Positions 23,962 to 36,172 of a stretch of 64,000 nt of DNA are shown here, piece by piece. The notes beneath the pieces are model-generated. The model had not been told where the DNA came from and did no database searches. It was given only the letters and a program-made list of their open reading frames with translations. The stretch is from Citrus sinensis. Taxonomy: Eukaryota > Streptophyta > Magnoliopsida > Sapindales > Rutaceae. The translations under genes and the position numbers were made by a program. The DNA is taken from NCBI RefSeq assembly GCF_022201045.2, contig NC_068560.1:34497001-34561000 (forward strand), in the 5' to 3' direction. Each line of letters begins with the position of its first letter. Within the stretch, counting starts at the first letter, position 1.

Positions 23962-26900
23962 TTATATTAATATAAATTTTTTTTTGTATACTTGTCAAAT
24001 AATTAGAAGTCATAATAAACTATTTTAGATTAATGTAATTTAACGGCTGCTTAGAGTATTTGACCTTTGTGACCTGTAACGTAAAATTTGTAGCATATAC
24101 TAAAATACTTAAAATCTAGATTGTTACGTGTTCTTTAACTTATTCATGATCCATTAAGAAATGCATGATAAGATTTTGATTTTTTTTTTTTTGCGTATTT
24201 AATTAAAATATCATAACCCATCTTAGAATGTATTATAAAATAGTACATAGCGATTGTGTGTGTCTGTGGTTGCAAAGTCTATACTAGTCACATCATGAGT
24301 TTTGGATATTACCAGAAACCAACCAAATCCAAGGGGTTGCATCTAAGAAAGAACTTCTTCTTGTTTAAAGTCGAATGTCAAATTTATTTTTATTTTTTAT
24401 AATATATATATATATATATTTCAAATTGAACCTAAGTACCTAACTATGGGTTATTAGTCAATTAATTAGACGAAGTAGTGACCTAATAATTCGAGATTTA
24501 ATGAAGTTTCCCAAACGTATTGTTTGGTTACAAGGTGGTATTTCGACTTTTTTTGTATAAGTTGATATGCATATTAAAATAAAATACAAAACTTCTCAAA
24601 ATATATACACGAGGTGAAATAACAAAAATTATTATTATTATTATTATGGAGTCTGGTGTCAACAATAGATCACTAATTGTTATATTAGTTGGCTCAGCTC
24701 AGTTGATTGTAAATGTAGTCACAGAAATCTGAGCGATAAATTAATATTAGGAATCGAGTGTTGGGTTCACTTTATTTGTAATGATCATTATCGATTATTC
24801 ATTTGATGTAAAACGACGTTGTCTTTTTCTCAAACAAATCGCTGTTAGAAGGGGGGGGGCGCATATTTGCTGTTAGGAATAGTCCGAGGATTATTCTCTC
24901 GATTCTAAGATTTATAAAGCTATCAATACATCCGCGCCGAACAACCAGGATTGTCTTTCTTTTGTTCTATCGAACATTTGTCGGTCGTGTTTTGTTACTT
25001 TCATTCCAAAAACATGTTTTTCATTCTCTAACACCAAACAACGTGCAAAACAACGGGCAAAATAATATAATAAAATTATACCGAGGGATTGTCAATTTCT
25101 CCACTGCTAAAATTAATACGTATCGTTTATCTCTATGTAATTTTTATAATAGTAGCATAATTTTATTATATTATTTTTGTTTTTAACTACATTTTTATTT
25201 AATTTTTTATAAATTAAATAAATTATACTAATAGAAATTAACACAAAAAATTTAAGTAATTAAATTAATAATAAAATAAGGAAATCGAATATTTCTCTTA
25301 TATTTTTGTTATTTTTTAAGTATTTTTCTTATAATAAATAGATATTTTATATTTTTAAAATAAATTATCAAGCAAATGACTCATTTTCTCTTCTTTTTCT
25401 TTAAGGTTTTAGTATTAAGAGAAGTTTTTACTATTATGAAAATTGTAAAAAAATAAATAATATATATTAATTTTAGTAAAAGAGAAATGGCAATCCCACA
25501 TGTTGCATCTTAAAAATATACAGTCTTTCTTCCCATCGTTGTCGATTTCCTCAACTTTGAATAGAACCCTTGCCAATTCAAAATAAAATAATAATAGAGG
25601 AAGAAAGATCAACAAAATTAAAATAATATTTGATGGTCATCAACGTGATCCAAAGTGGGTTAAGGATTTCGCCCTTAGCGCACCAACCCCATTTTTTTTA
25701 ATTTCTCCAAGATCAAGAGTAGTAGTAGGAGTAGCTCATTCAAAATATTTAAATTGACTATCTTTTTTTTATTCAAATACACTTTCTAGTTTTTGTACGG
25801 TAAGGATTACTTGAGCATCGTGTTTACGTCTTCACCAGTCATCACCCATGGATTACACGGGTCTGTCACTTTCTTCTTCCCTCTAGAATGACGTTAGTAA
25901 CTCTAGGTCCCTCATCCTTTTATCATTTTTCTGAGGAAAAAAGTATTTTTTCATCCTATCAATTTGATCCACGACCTCAAATTTTGTGATCAAAGTGCCC
26001 TCAATTGGGAGGTTTTACTTCACGGTCTTAAACATGGGAAATGATTCACGCTAGAAACAAATGTATACAAATACAACTTTGGTCATTAATACTTATAATT
26101 ATCTTTAAAAAATAAAATTAATTTTAAGCTTATCACTTAATCAAAAAGTATATAATATTTATGAGGATATGTTATCAAACTCATTCTTCCAAATCCACTC
26201 ATACAGATGAGACGAAAATTAAGTTGTTATCATGCCAATAAAAATATATTTTTTACTTTAATAAACTATACTTTTTTAATTCACTAGAACCTTATATATA
26301 TATATATACGCGTGCTTGTGTAAAAATAATATTGTATTGTATTATATTATATTGAGTTTTGGTAAAAATTAATAAAATGTGTTATCAAACTTTAAATTCA
26401 AATCCATTTGAGTTTTAATATTAACAAAAGTTATCATTTAAAGTTTATTTAATAATATTTCATGAGATGAAAATAGGAGATTTGGTTAAAAATGGACAAA
26501 CTATAGTATAATTTGCTGAAATGCAAAACTCTTAGGGGGTCCATATTTTACTATCCCGTCGTCTCTTCACCCCCCACTAACTTTATGTTGCACATGGAAG
26601 CACACGTGACATAGGGAAAGGATCAGGTCAAAAAATCTACGTGGGAGCCAGAACCGACACGTGGCTAATGAACGCGTGTTAGATGACGCAAACGGAAGCG
26701 GGGATGCGTTGAAGAGTGGGGATATTAACTCAAATAAGTAGATGTGTACAGCTTGGTGACCGTCTGTTGGGTGACCCAACGTTTAGGACACGTGCTGAAA
26801 TATTTGCCGGCCAAGAAAAGAAGTTGGGGTACAAAAAGTATATTAATGGTGTCTCAGTGGATAGGGCAATTGGTTGTTTGCCTACCGTTTCGGGTAAAGG

Positions 26901-29020
26901 GAAAGATATGCTGGTTCATTGTTTCTTTCTTTCTTTTCATTTTTGGTATAATTTTCTTTTTCTTTTCTTTTTTTCTGGATAAGGGTAGAGACAAAGTTAA
27001 AAGAAAGAATAAAAAATAATTTGGGGAGATGTACAGCGTGACAAGTGAGCATTAAATCACCATGAAGGTTAAACTTTGCAGCCATGATTGTGGCGGGGGT
27101 TCCATTTAGGGACGAGATGAATTATACGGCTGAGTTGTGGACGCAACAAAAACAATAATTAGGTAGTTTGATGAATTGTGATAATCTTATTAAAATATCT
27201 AATTATAAAACTAGTTCAATTTTATCACATAAATGAGGATATTAGCTACTTTTGAAATCGTTGAGAGTTTAAGAGAGATTTTTATCCTATGTTATCCGTT
27301 TGGTTCAATTATATACACAAATTTATCCTCTCCTGATTACTAATAAATTTGTTCAATATATGAATCCTCGTTTAATAAGTATCATTGGTTATATGACTAG
27401 TTTGATTAGTTGTGACTTTTTTATGTTACCACTTATGATTCATAAACATAAATTAACTCATTAGTCGTTTCAAGAGGCATCTTCTAGTAAAAAGGTGGAT
27501 GTTATAACCATCATCTAGCTGCCGCGAGTCCACAAATTAAAAGGAGAAAATCAATATACGAATAAAATATGATGCAAAAAAGAATTTAAATTCTCTCCAA
27601 CAAATTAATTTGAAGTAAACATGCCATATACATGCCTTTTCAATTTGTAATTGTTGCATATTTTTTTTGTTTTTTGGAGATACTGTACGAGAACTTTTGA
27701 AATCGTATTTAGCTAAAACATCTGGAAAGCATTTCTCGATATAAGTATATCCAAAGTAGGTTAATTGTATGGTGGTTTTGCAAATCGTATTATTTTTAAA
27801 ATTTTGGTGGCCATCGAAACCGTTCTTTTAATGGCAAAGACACAAGATTTTGTGACGCGCCAAGCCCTGGATTCTTTCCGTGGCCATAAATTGAAGTTGT
27901 TGGTTCATGTCCAAAGTTCACAGGACATGCATGGAATACAAAACCCAAATGAAAAACAAAAAGCAAAGTCTCAGATCACAAGGGTAATCTAATGTTTTCT
28001 ACTATTTTGAGTAAATGAAAGTGACAAAAACCCAACAAATCAAGCTCAAATTTTTCTGGAAGCAAAACGACAGAAGATTAAGATTTAAGAATAATGGAAA
28101 TCAAATTCCATAAATGAAGAAGTAAAGGGTATGTTGAATAAAAAATGGAAATGACTCAAGCCAAACTATCTTCATTTAATGCTGATTGATTGAGATTGAT
28201 TGCTAACATCGAAAATGAAATGGTCCAAACATTGTGCTTAATCTCTGCCTTGTAAATGTATACGGTTCAAATGAATGGACCCAAATCTAACTGGGGCATT
28301 TGGCATAGTAGCAAAGTCAAATTATGTGAGAGCAAAGTCATAAGAAGCAGAAAAAAGTACCAAACTTTCATTTGTTTATTGTTGTTGAGATTGATGGACG
28401 GCCTAATTTGTTTACATAGTATCTAATGATCAAACTTGAGTTATGTATTGTCATGCCGATAATGGTAGATTATAGGTTCATTTTAATTTCAAATTTAATT
28501 GTAAATACCAGTGTCATATGTGTGATTGACAAGATATTATCAATTTGACATTCAATTATTTTTATGCTAGTATTGTTAAGATTCATATTATCATGTAACT
28601 AATTTTTTGTTAATCTCTATGGTACTAGTAAGATCATAAATCTAATAACATATGTGAAAAAAAATGCTTTAACAAAACTTATTGATATATCTTATTGCAT
28701 AATTTTGTATTTGAGTAGTTTTTTTAAATAAAAAATGGGATGGCATAATTAGAATATGAATTAGACATAAAATCAAGGAAATTTAGATCATAGTCGAATA
28801 AATTAACTCTAAAACCTTGTATGAGCTATGAGGAACCTCGCAACATTTTGAAAGTTTAATGTAAAAGTATCGACCATCCATATGACTTCAAAAAATTTAA
28901 GGATTTAAACAATTAAAATTGAGAAGAAATCCACTGCCTTCTAAAGGCCCCCACAACAGTTTGATGCTTGATTGTAGTATAAAAAACTGTTGCAAAAAAT
29001 TTTGGGCATGTCGTCTAGGA
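23962..29020. other. Intergenic DNA
   Basis: Mostly AT-rich. A TA microsatellite lies near 24403-24419 and a TTA run near 24630-24647. A patch at about 26600-26800 is richer in GC and has several ACGTG words. No open frame here resembles a known protein, including those at 24962-25186, 26716-27019 and 27765-27992. Confidence 0.45.
26603..26794. promoter_or_regulatory. Cluster of G-box/ABRE words without an adjacent gene
   Basis: CACGTG occurs at 26603-26608, 26658-26663 (as CACGTGGC, an ABRE-like word) and 26789-26794, plus TACGTGG at 26638-26644. Four ACGTG cores in under 200 bp is unusual in this AT-rich setting. bZIP/bHLH binding is an inference only. Confidence 0.3.
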
Positions 29021-29040
29021 TTGAAGGTGATGCGACTTTT

Positions 29041-29365
29041 TTTTTTTTTTTGAATTACATGAGACTAATGCTCAGATTACAACTCATATTATATGAGATT
29101 TACAACTAATATTTACAATCAGACAATTACTGGGCCTAATTTATATTAATTCTTTATATTAATTCTTATGTAGTACTGCCTAGATTTTTACCCTCTCTAA
29201 TATTCGAGGGGTGTCTACTCCACTCACATTTCGAAAAGGGAGTAGACTACCTTTAGTTAATGATTAAGGAAGGAAATAAACCCTTACATGCATTGCGGGG
29301 GCTCGAACCGTTGCGCTCACAATTGTGAGTGTAAGGTTCCGGCCACTGGGCTAAGGCCCAGTTGG
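29041..29365 (-). mobile_element. tRNA-derived SINE
   Basis: On the minus strand the head at about 29340-29365 contains an A-box-like TTAGCCCAGTGG and then a B box GGTTCGAGCCC. The tail at 29041 ends in an A-run (T-run on plus). The element is flanked by a 20-bp duplication beginning TTGAAGGTGATG (29021-29040 and 29366-29385) with one mismatch. A/B boxes, A-tail and a long duplication are diagnostic of a SINE. Confidence 0.9.
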
Positions 29366-29385
29366 TTGAAGGTGATGTGACTTTT

Positions 29386-29944
29386 AATTACGTTAGATAA
29401 ACTATTAAATCTAAATATTTATTGAGTGCTGCTATGTGTCGAGAAAGTTCAGAGAAATGATAACATATACTACCATTTTACTTCCTCCCTCTCTCTTGGT
29501 TTTAATAATTAAAAAAAATAAAAAAATAAGAAGAAATCCAAAAAGCAGCACATGCTTTCCACAAACAAGGCCTCCTCTGTCACCAAACATATCCAAAAAA
29601 TTCTAAATTAAACATAATTATCATTATCATCTAACTAGTAAATCACTTCGAGAAGTATTAGAGATTGTTATCATTTGATCTTTAAATCAGTAAAACTTAA
29701 GAAAACGCATGTACATTTCTATTTCACCGAGAGCAATGGCTGACATCTATTATTACTAATACAACAGAAATTGATATTCAAAATGAAAATTCTATTTTTA
29801 TAATCAAACAATTACCACCAAACAACAGAAAATGAAACCCATCTGGCTAAACACACAATGATTACAAAAACATGAAAACAAGCATTTGGGGAATTCACAA
29901 AATTAATCAAAGAATGCACAAAGCACAAAAAATTATCATTTTCT
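29386..29944. other. Intergenic DNA / possible 3' UTR of the small gene
   Basis: AT-rich, with no coding sequence seen. Confidence 0.4.
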
Positions 29945-30094
29945 TCAATCACTAACCATAGCAACAACAAAAATCTCCTCACGCTTGGGGTTTTCCTTGG
30001 CTGTGGACTCCACAACCTCAGTAGTGGGTTTGGCTTCGACTTCGAGAGCAGCTTTAGGTTTTGCTTCCAAATCTAAAATAGGCGGCGCTTTCAT
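29945..30094 (-). CDS. Possible small protein, 49 residues, unknown function
   Basis: An open frame from the ATG at 30094 to TGA at 29945 encodes a 49-residue protein starting MKAPPILDLEAKPKAALEVE. It is rich in Glu, Lys, Pro and Ala in the first two thirds and ends with a hydrophobic-acidic tail (EEIFVVAMVSD). The stretch is less AT-rich than its surroundings. A purine-poor leader with CT stretches on the coding strand precedes it. It has no signal peptide or membrane segment, and I do not recognise a family. The biased but non-repetitive composition is more gene-like than neighbouring frames. An overlapping minus-strand frame (29812-30015) is less plausible. It could instead be one exon of a longer gene. 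Confidence 0.4.
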   Translation of the reverse strand: MKAPPILDLEAKPKAALEVEAKPTTEVVESTAKENPKREEIFVVAMVSD

Positions 30095-31336
30095 TTAGGA
30101 GAATTTGTGTGTGAGTGAAAATGTGGGCCTTGTGTAGAGTTTTGGTGAAAAAAGAGCAGAGCTTCGATTTTGAAAGAAAAAGATGAGGATGATGATTATG
30201 ATTGTAGCTGAGCGAGGATAACATAAGACCATATGCTACTTTTTTATTTCTTCTTATTTTTATTATTTTTTATTATCTTTTTAATTTTTTAATTGCTAAG
30301 ACGAAGAGAGATGGAAGCAAAACGACAGTATGTGCTGCCGTTTCTCTCATCTTTCTCTCAGTATTCTCAACACTTAACGTTTTTCATATTTATTTTAATG
30401 AATACGAGTCCAACAACAGATAAATAAAAGACCCTTATGTGAAAGATAGATTAAGACAATAGCTCTTAAATAGCTCGAGGGAGAGTCGGAAGAGATGCTA
30501 AAACTTAAAATTGAATAACAACATACGAGTAAATTGACTGTGATAAGATTCCAGGCCTTGAGATACAATAATAACGGGAAAATGTTACGTCCACTATTTT
30601 ACATTGACTTTCGCATGCTTCTTTTCCCCCTTAATTCTTACGTTTTTAATCAGGTGTCTACCATCAGCACGCTGCCTTTGTTAATTTTGTTGCAAGCACA
30701 ATATGAAACTCTATGGCCACTTGGGGTTGTATTTACTTCAAAAGTGATCAATGTCAAAATCAGGATTCTGGTTCACGAGGGGCTAGAAGCCTAGAATGAA
30801 GAAATACCGTGCTGCATAATAATTACATTATCTTAATAATATAAACAAGGCGCATGTCTAAAAGAATTCTACGGTTTAAAATGCACAAATATTCCTTCGT
30901 CATGAAAGCTTTTAGGTTTCTCTCTTCCCCTAGTCATTTGTAATGCATTAAGTTATTAGGACAAGTCTTAACTATAAATTTCTGAAACTTAAATGTGATT
31001 TGCTGCTCAAAATCAAACTAAATCTTATAATTAAACATGAGTACTCTAGTAAATTCACATGATCAACATACCATATGCTTGGACTAATAACTCAAATTTT
31101 TTGAGAAGAATTTTTTAAAGAAACAAATAAACTGCGAAATAAAACCTATTAAAATTTTGTTTAGAGATATTCTGAGGATAATCATTTTACTAGGGATAAA
31201 TTTAAATTAACCCATAAAATGATCGGCATGCTACTGAGACTCTGAGACAAAGATGGTTACAATATCAAAGGATAATTAACTTTTATTATTATTTATTATT
31301 AATATATTATTCATCAATCATGTCAAGAAAACGAAT
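30095..31336. other. Intergenic DNA upstream of the small gene and downstream of the PMEI cluster
   Basis: No further gene seen. An open frame at 30534-30794 has no recognisable similarity. Confidence 0.4.
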
Positions 31337-31879
31337 TCAGCCACTAAGCTGCTTCGTAATACGATATCCAATGATACCGTACAAATCAAGATAATAAACT
31401 CTAATCTTAATCGATGGGACATCAAGCCGAGTAGAATTCAATGAATCTCCACAGTACCAGGATCCGAGGTAACCAAGCAGAGCATCGTAAGTCGCCGCGG
31501 TTATATCAGAATCTAGCTCCATTATTGTACTATTAAATAATGCAACTGTACGAGCATAGCTGGATATGCAATTCTTTAGTGTTGGCATTAAACTTGGAGC
31601 TGTTCTTTTGCTCTTTGTCATTAATTCAAAATAATCTTTGCTGTTTGTTGTGTTAGCTATTGCTGTCTCTAGAACGATTCTTGCCAGAGATTTTAAATCC
31701 GATGCTGCTGAAGTTCTTGGGTTAAGTTGAAGAGCTGAAACACAGTCTGCATAATTTTCGGTTTGTTTGCAAACACCATCAACTAAAGTTGGTGGAGAAT
31801 TTGGAGCTATGGAATTTGTTGAGGAACAAGTATGAACAATAACTAGGAAGAAAGCAATGGCTGCTGCTACTTGTTTCAT
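31337..31879 (-). CDS. Invertase/pectin methylesterase inhibitor family protein (copy 1)
   Basis: Single exon, 180 residues. A signal peptide (MKQVAAAIAFFLVIVHTCSS) is followed by a PMEI domain of the usual size. The four conserved cysteines are at 37 and 46 (first disulphide, helical hairpin) and 104 and 143 (second disulphide, four-helix bundle). The motif VCKQTENYADC is typical. Known of the family: secreted inhibitors of cell-wall/vacuolar invertase or of pectin methylesterase; sequence alone does not tell which. A TATA-like TTTATATATATG lies upstream at about 31934-31946 on the coding strand. Compared with its neighbours the region before the fourth cysteine is divergent (LLGYLGSWYC). 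It is the leftmost member of a tandem cluster. Confidence 0.88.
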   Translation of the reverse strand: MKQVAAAIAFFLVIVHTCSSTNSIAPNSPPTLVDGVCKQTENYADCVSALQLNPRTSAASDLKSLARIVLETAIANTTNSKDYFELMTKSKRTAPSLMPTLKNCISSYARTVALFNSTIMELDSDITAATYDALLGYLGSWYCGDSLNSTRLDVPSIKIRVYYLDLYGIIGYRITKQLSG

Positions 31880-32035
31880 TATGAAAATTTTGTTAAGGAT
31901 GTTCAGTGGTGTAGTACTTCTAAGTAGGTTTCACATATATATAAATGAACTAGGGTTTGTTACGGATGAATTAATTATTATTGAACAAGGCACATGATTT
32001 GAATGTATACCAAATTTTAAGAAGAATTGTAGGGT

Positions 32036-32323
32036 TTAAATTGCACCACTAATTATGAAAGCTTTCAAAATCTTTTGTAACCCATGTGATTGTTCGTAAA
32101 AATATAATTTACAGTGATTGGCTTTAATTGCTTTAATCAAACTGGCTAAGTTAATTTTTGGTAAAACTTCAATTTCTCGAAAATAGTCTTTGCTAGCTTG
32201 CTGCTTAGTTACATTGTACAAATTAATAACTAAACGCCGAGCTAGCAACGATTTCAATTTGGAGATGGATCGATCTGAGATGTTGTAACTTTTATCTGCA
32301 TTGGTTGTGAATAAATAAATCAC
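32036..32323 (-). pseudogene. Doubtful PMEI-like remnant
   Basis: A minus-strand open frame contains SKLKSLLARRLVINLYN and later SKDYF, then KINLASLIKAIKAN. This order recalls the SDLKSLAR...SKDYF...SLMPTLKN core of the neighbouring PMEI genes. There is no signal peptide, and the cysteines are missing or displaced. Part of this DNA (about 32040-32160) also matches upstream flanks of other cluster members, so the resemblance may be partly chance. Probably not a functional gene. Confidence 0.28.
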
Positions 32324-32349
32324 TGTATGTGGGACTGAGAAAATTTCGA

Positions 32350-32372
32350 ATATATATATATATATATATATA
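32350..32372. repeat. (AT)n microsatellite
   Basis: An uninterrupted alternating A/T run of 23 bases. Confidence 0.95.
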
Positions 32373-32939
32373 GTTTATATATATCGTCGTATTTTGGTGC
32401 TTTTTCCGTTGCAACTGGAAACCAATGAAGGATTAAATTAAATTATTTAAGTGTCCTGAAAGAAGATCAAATTTGGATCTTCAATAGAAGAATATCTTAA
32501 TCTATTTTAAAAATATTACATTAATTCCATGTAAAAAGTGCTCTGAAAACTCTTAATGTCTGGTTAAGTGATTTTCCAACCACATATTTGACTGGCCACC
32601 TAATTTGAATTCTAGGGAGGTAGGGGGTTAAAATTAATTTGGACTTTGTTCATCCCTCTATCTTTAAAAAAAAGGAAAAATTTTTCTAAAAGGTTGCATA
32701 GTTTAAAAACAATAATGATAGGCTTACAAAATTGAGATACACCAATAATGTGACACAAATACGTCACTAGTTGTAGTTCAAAAAGCTACACCTGTTAAAT
32801 TATATCCCGCATGAACTGAGAATAAATATATGGCTAAGGATATAAGCTTGAGTTCACTCTTATCTCATGAGTTAGCTTTTGTTCATGAGTAAGTCTAATG
32901 GCCTTCAATAATACTCAATATAAGACAAAATTGAAGCAA

Positions 32940-33085
32940 TTTAATAAACACCAAAATCTATTGTAGATGAAGTGATTTTGCTAAAAGTGATTTTAAAGAA
33001 AAGTTAATAAATACCAAAATTAATTTTTAATTTTTTAAAATCACTTTTGAACTTTCCAAAAGCAATTGCAAACAGACCATAAGTT
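32940..33085. repeat. Short inverted-repeat (MITE-like) sequence
   Basis: AAAAGTGATTTTAAA near 32984-32998 is followed about 40 bp later by its complement TTTAAAATCACTTTT near 33035-33049. The outer parts (TTTTGCTAAAAG and CTTTCCAAAAGCAATTGC) are also related. No target duplication was identified. Confidence 0.4.
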
Positions 33086-33787
33086 GAGTTGACGTGTCGC
33101 CTAATTATGTAATTAGCTAACCACATATCAAATTTATATCGAAAAGTAATATGGGAAAAAGTATTTGATTCAATAAATAAAATACGGTTTAAGGAACGAA
33201 ACATATATGCTAACTTTTAAGACTTTTAATAACGGCCGGCGAGAACTCGAAGATAAAGAGAGAGTAATTTTCATCTAAAATTTGAACTTAGTGCCAACTC
33301 GACTTATATGAGTTGTGTCTTGAGTTTTGTTGATATTCATCCAACTCGACTTAAATGAGATTATAGTAACTCAATCAGATCGGGTAAGAGTCAAAAAATT
33401 TTCCGACCAAGTCCAATTGCAAACCGTGAAACCGTCAAGTATTGTTCAAAATTGAGAAGCAGATAATTAAAGTGTGGGAGTATTTTACAAACTATAGTCT
33501 TATAACGGTGAACCAAACTATATAATTTATCTAATACAGGGAAGACTCTGTCAAATTTTTAGTAAAATCTTTATTTATATGCACACACATATATAGTGGT
33601 GTTATAAGTTTATCGTTCTCACAAAAACAAATCATTTATTCTAGTTTTAATTCTTAAATAAAAAACTGATACGGCGTGATCAAACTAAAATGGCTCTCAA
33701 CTGAACAAGAAGAAGAAACAAAGATCCTTACATAATTAAATAATTTTTATTATGCATTATTAATATTTGAACAAAACGTTAACGTAT

Positions 33788-34351
33788 TCAGCCACCAAGC
33801 TGATTGATAATAACAAATGCAATAGTAGCGTAGGATTCCAGATAAATATTTCTCGCCCTAATGGTTTGAACATCAATCCGAGTGGTGGAATTATACTGAT
33901 ATGCACAGAACAAGGCTCCAGCATGAGCAGCTATTGCATCGTAACTCGCTGCCGTTATGTCCAAATCTATCTTCATTCTCGAAGAGCTGAATAATGCAGC
34001 TGCACGATCATAACCAAAGATACATTTCTTTAGGGCTGCCATTAGATCTGGTGCAGTCATGCTGCTCTTTGCCATTATTTCAAAATGTTCTTTGCTCTTT
34101 GTTGTGTTAGCGTGTGCTGTCTCTAGAACAATTCTTGCCAGAGATCTGAGGTCCGATGCTGTTCGGGTTCGTGGATCGGATTCCAGAGTTGAAACACAGT
34201 CTCCATAAGTAGTATCACTCTGTTTGCAAACATCATCAACTAATGAAGCTGATGGCCAATTGGAAGCTGTGGAATATGACTTTGTTGAGGAAGAAGAATG
34301 AACAAGCAATAATAATAAGAAAGCAATGACGGCTGCTGCTACTTGTTTCAT
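33788..34351 (-). CDS. Invertase/pectin methylesterase inhibitor family protein (copy 2)
   Basis: Single exon, 187 residues, from the ATG at 34351. The signal peptide is MKQVAAAVIAFLLLLLVHSS. The PMEI domain has cysteines at 42, 52, 110 and 149, fitting the family pattern of two disulphides. It is closest to copy 1 within the window (SDLRSLARIVLETAHANTTKSK against SDLKSLARIVLETAIANTTNSK). The spacing between the first two cysteines is one residue longer than in copy 1 (VCKQSDTTYGDC). It is secreted; the target enzyme cannot be told. Its upstream DNA shares blocks with the flanks of copies 1 and 3. Confidence 0.88.
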   Translation of the reverse strand: MKQVAAAVIAFLLLLLVHSSSSTKSYSTASNWPSASLVDDVCKQSDTTYGDCVSTLESDPRTRTASDLRSLARIVLETAHANTTKSKEHFEIMAKSSMTAPDLMAALKKCIFGYDRAAALFSSSRMKIDLDITAASYDAIAAHAGALFCAYQYNSTTRIDVQTIRARNIYLESYATIAFVIINQLGG

Positions 34352-34914
34352 GATGGTATGAATATTTTTTAATTTGTGGGAGGGTCACTGTAATTTAATC
34401 TGATAGTGGATTTCACATATTTTTTTAAATAAATAATTTAGATTTGTAATGCATGGATGAATTAATTGTCATTTGACAAGGCACATGCAATGAATATGCA
34501 TCAAAGAGGAATCCGTGGTAAAATATTTGTTGGATATTCTTTTAAAATTCCACACAATTAAGGTGATTGAAACCATTGGTTATGAAAGCTTTTAATTTTT
34601 TCAGCAGGCCATGTGATTATACTTTTAATGCATCAAATTCAGAAATGTCGTAAAAAATTGAATGATTCTAAAATTTTACGGTGGTAAATTGCCTTGCGAC
34701 AAGCCGTAAATCAAATTCTCTTGTAAAAACGAGTGTTCTAACTAATTTACATTGTGAAGATATTTACTCTTGCACCGAAACTTGAATGATTCTAAAATTT
34801 ACTAGTGTTGTATATATATTTAGTAGCGAAACAAGGTAGCTTTTAATTTACAATTTTCGTAGAATTAGTGTAGGCACAACTCTATTAAGTAATACTTCTT
34901 TAACCTATTATGAA

Positions 34915-35345
34915 GGCGTGTTTCAGATTGGTTTTGCGTAGTTTCAAAAGTGATTTTGAAAAGTAGAGAAGACATAACTATTAGAATCTAATTTTGAGAA
35001 TCAATTTTATACTTAATATAATTTTATATAAAAAATCTAAAAAAATATTCTTAATAATTAGGAAATAAAATCATTAAATTTAAAGAGATAATTATTATTT
35101 TCAATTATATTGAGATTACAAAAAAAAATTAAACTAAAAATGTTTATTTTAGTAATCAATTATTTTATATAAACAATAAAAAAATATTTTATATACATGT
35201 TTATAAATATATAAATAAAATTTATTCAACATTGTCTAATTTAGTCATTTGTATTTTTACAGCTGTTTAATAATAAGATCAACCAAATATATACGACTAC
35301 TTTTAAAATCTACAACACTTTTAAAAATAAATTTTACCAAACATT
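34915..35345. repeat. Possible degenerate TIR element
   Basis: The left end (GTGTTTCAGATTGG, then TTTCAAAAGTGATTTTGAAAAG) and the complement of the right end (ATGTTTGGTAAAATTT, then TTTTAAAAGTG) are related around an AT-rich core. Target duplication is not clear. Confidence 0.28.
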
Positions 35346-35550
35346 AAATTAATTTTCTTCAAAACTGATTATTTATACAATACTGCTAACAATATCAACT
35401 AGGGATAATGTAAACATTTACAAGATAGTTGAGGCTCGCATATGAATTTGAATGTGTAGTGTAAACTCATATATCACATATAAACATGTCTATAGGTATC
35501 AAATAGAGACAATCTAAATATTTACAAGATAACTGAGCCTCGCATATCAA

Positions 35551-35572
35551 TGTGTGTGTGTGTGTGTGTGTG
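35551..35572. repeat. (TG)11 microsatellite
   Basis: Eleven TG units immediately before the solo LTR. Confidence 0.95.
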
Positions 35573-35576
35573 GTGT

Positions 35577-36172
35577 TGTTAGGAAATTGAACTTCCTCCC
35601 AAGATCACTCCAAGCAATTTATCAAGCAACAAATTAATAAGAAAATTAAATGGAGAATACACCAATCAAACAACACAAGATTTACGTGGAAAACTCCAAA
35701 TCCGGACAAAAACCACGGCCGTTGTCACAAGACAACCAGAGAAAAATATTCACTATGTGGAAAATTATTACAACCACTCTCAGAAATAATTTTCTCTCAC
35801 CCAAGCCCCAAATACATAATCCTGAGAAATACCCCTTAACAAAGCAAACTCATAATACCCATATTGAGGAGTCAAATGCTCCTTCAATATAACTACATGC
35901 TTAAGAATATTTCTTTTTCTCAATTTCTCACCAAAACTTAGATTCCTTCTCTGGGATTTTGGATGCCAAGCTCTCGAATGAGAGCTTCCTTTTATAGGCA
36001 AGATTTTGCCTAAAATCAAGCCAATTTTTCAACATTCAATAGCCACCATTTCAATAGTTTTGACCACTTCCAATTGCTTATCAAGCTTCTCGACTATCTC
36101 CAAATTGAATTCAAATGATATCTTCCAAATTGACTTTTCAACTCCTTTTTTTTTTTTAATCAATTTTCAACA
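35577..36172. mobile_element. Solo LTR of a retrotransposon
   Basis: The 596-bp sequence begins TGTTAGGAAATTG and ends CAATTTTCAACA (TGTT...AACA ends). It is flanked by an identical 5-bp duplication GGTGT (35572-35576 and 36173-36177). TG...CA ends with a 5-bp duplication are diagnostic of LTR retrotransposon insertion, and no internal region or second LTR is present. A TATA-like CTTTTATAGG lies near 35990. Frames at 35650-35892 (+) and 35780-36019 (-) are inside the LTR and are not genes. Copia versus Gypsy cannot be decided from an LTR alone. Confidence 0.88.

Noticed and set aside
26840-26900. Possible tRNA-like A box (ATAGGGCAATTGGT) suggesting a SINE
   Set aside because: No B box, A-tail or target duplication follows.
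26716-27019. Overlapping plus-strand frames near the G-box cluster
   Set aside because: Two frames overlap with no codon signal or known family; the ends are T/K-rich low complexity.
35650-36019. Frames on both strands with gene-like length
   Set aside because: Both are inside the solo LTR bounded by the GGTGT duplication.
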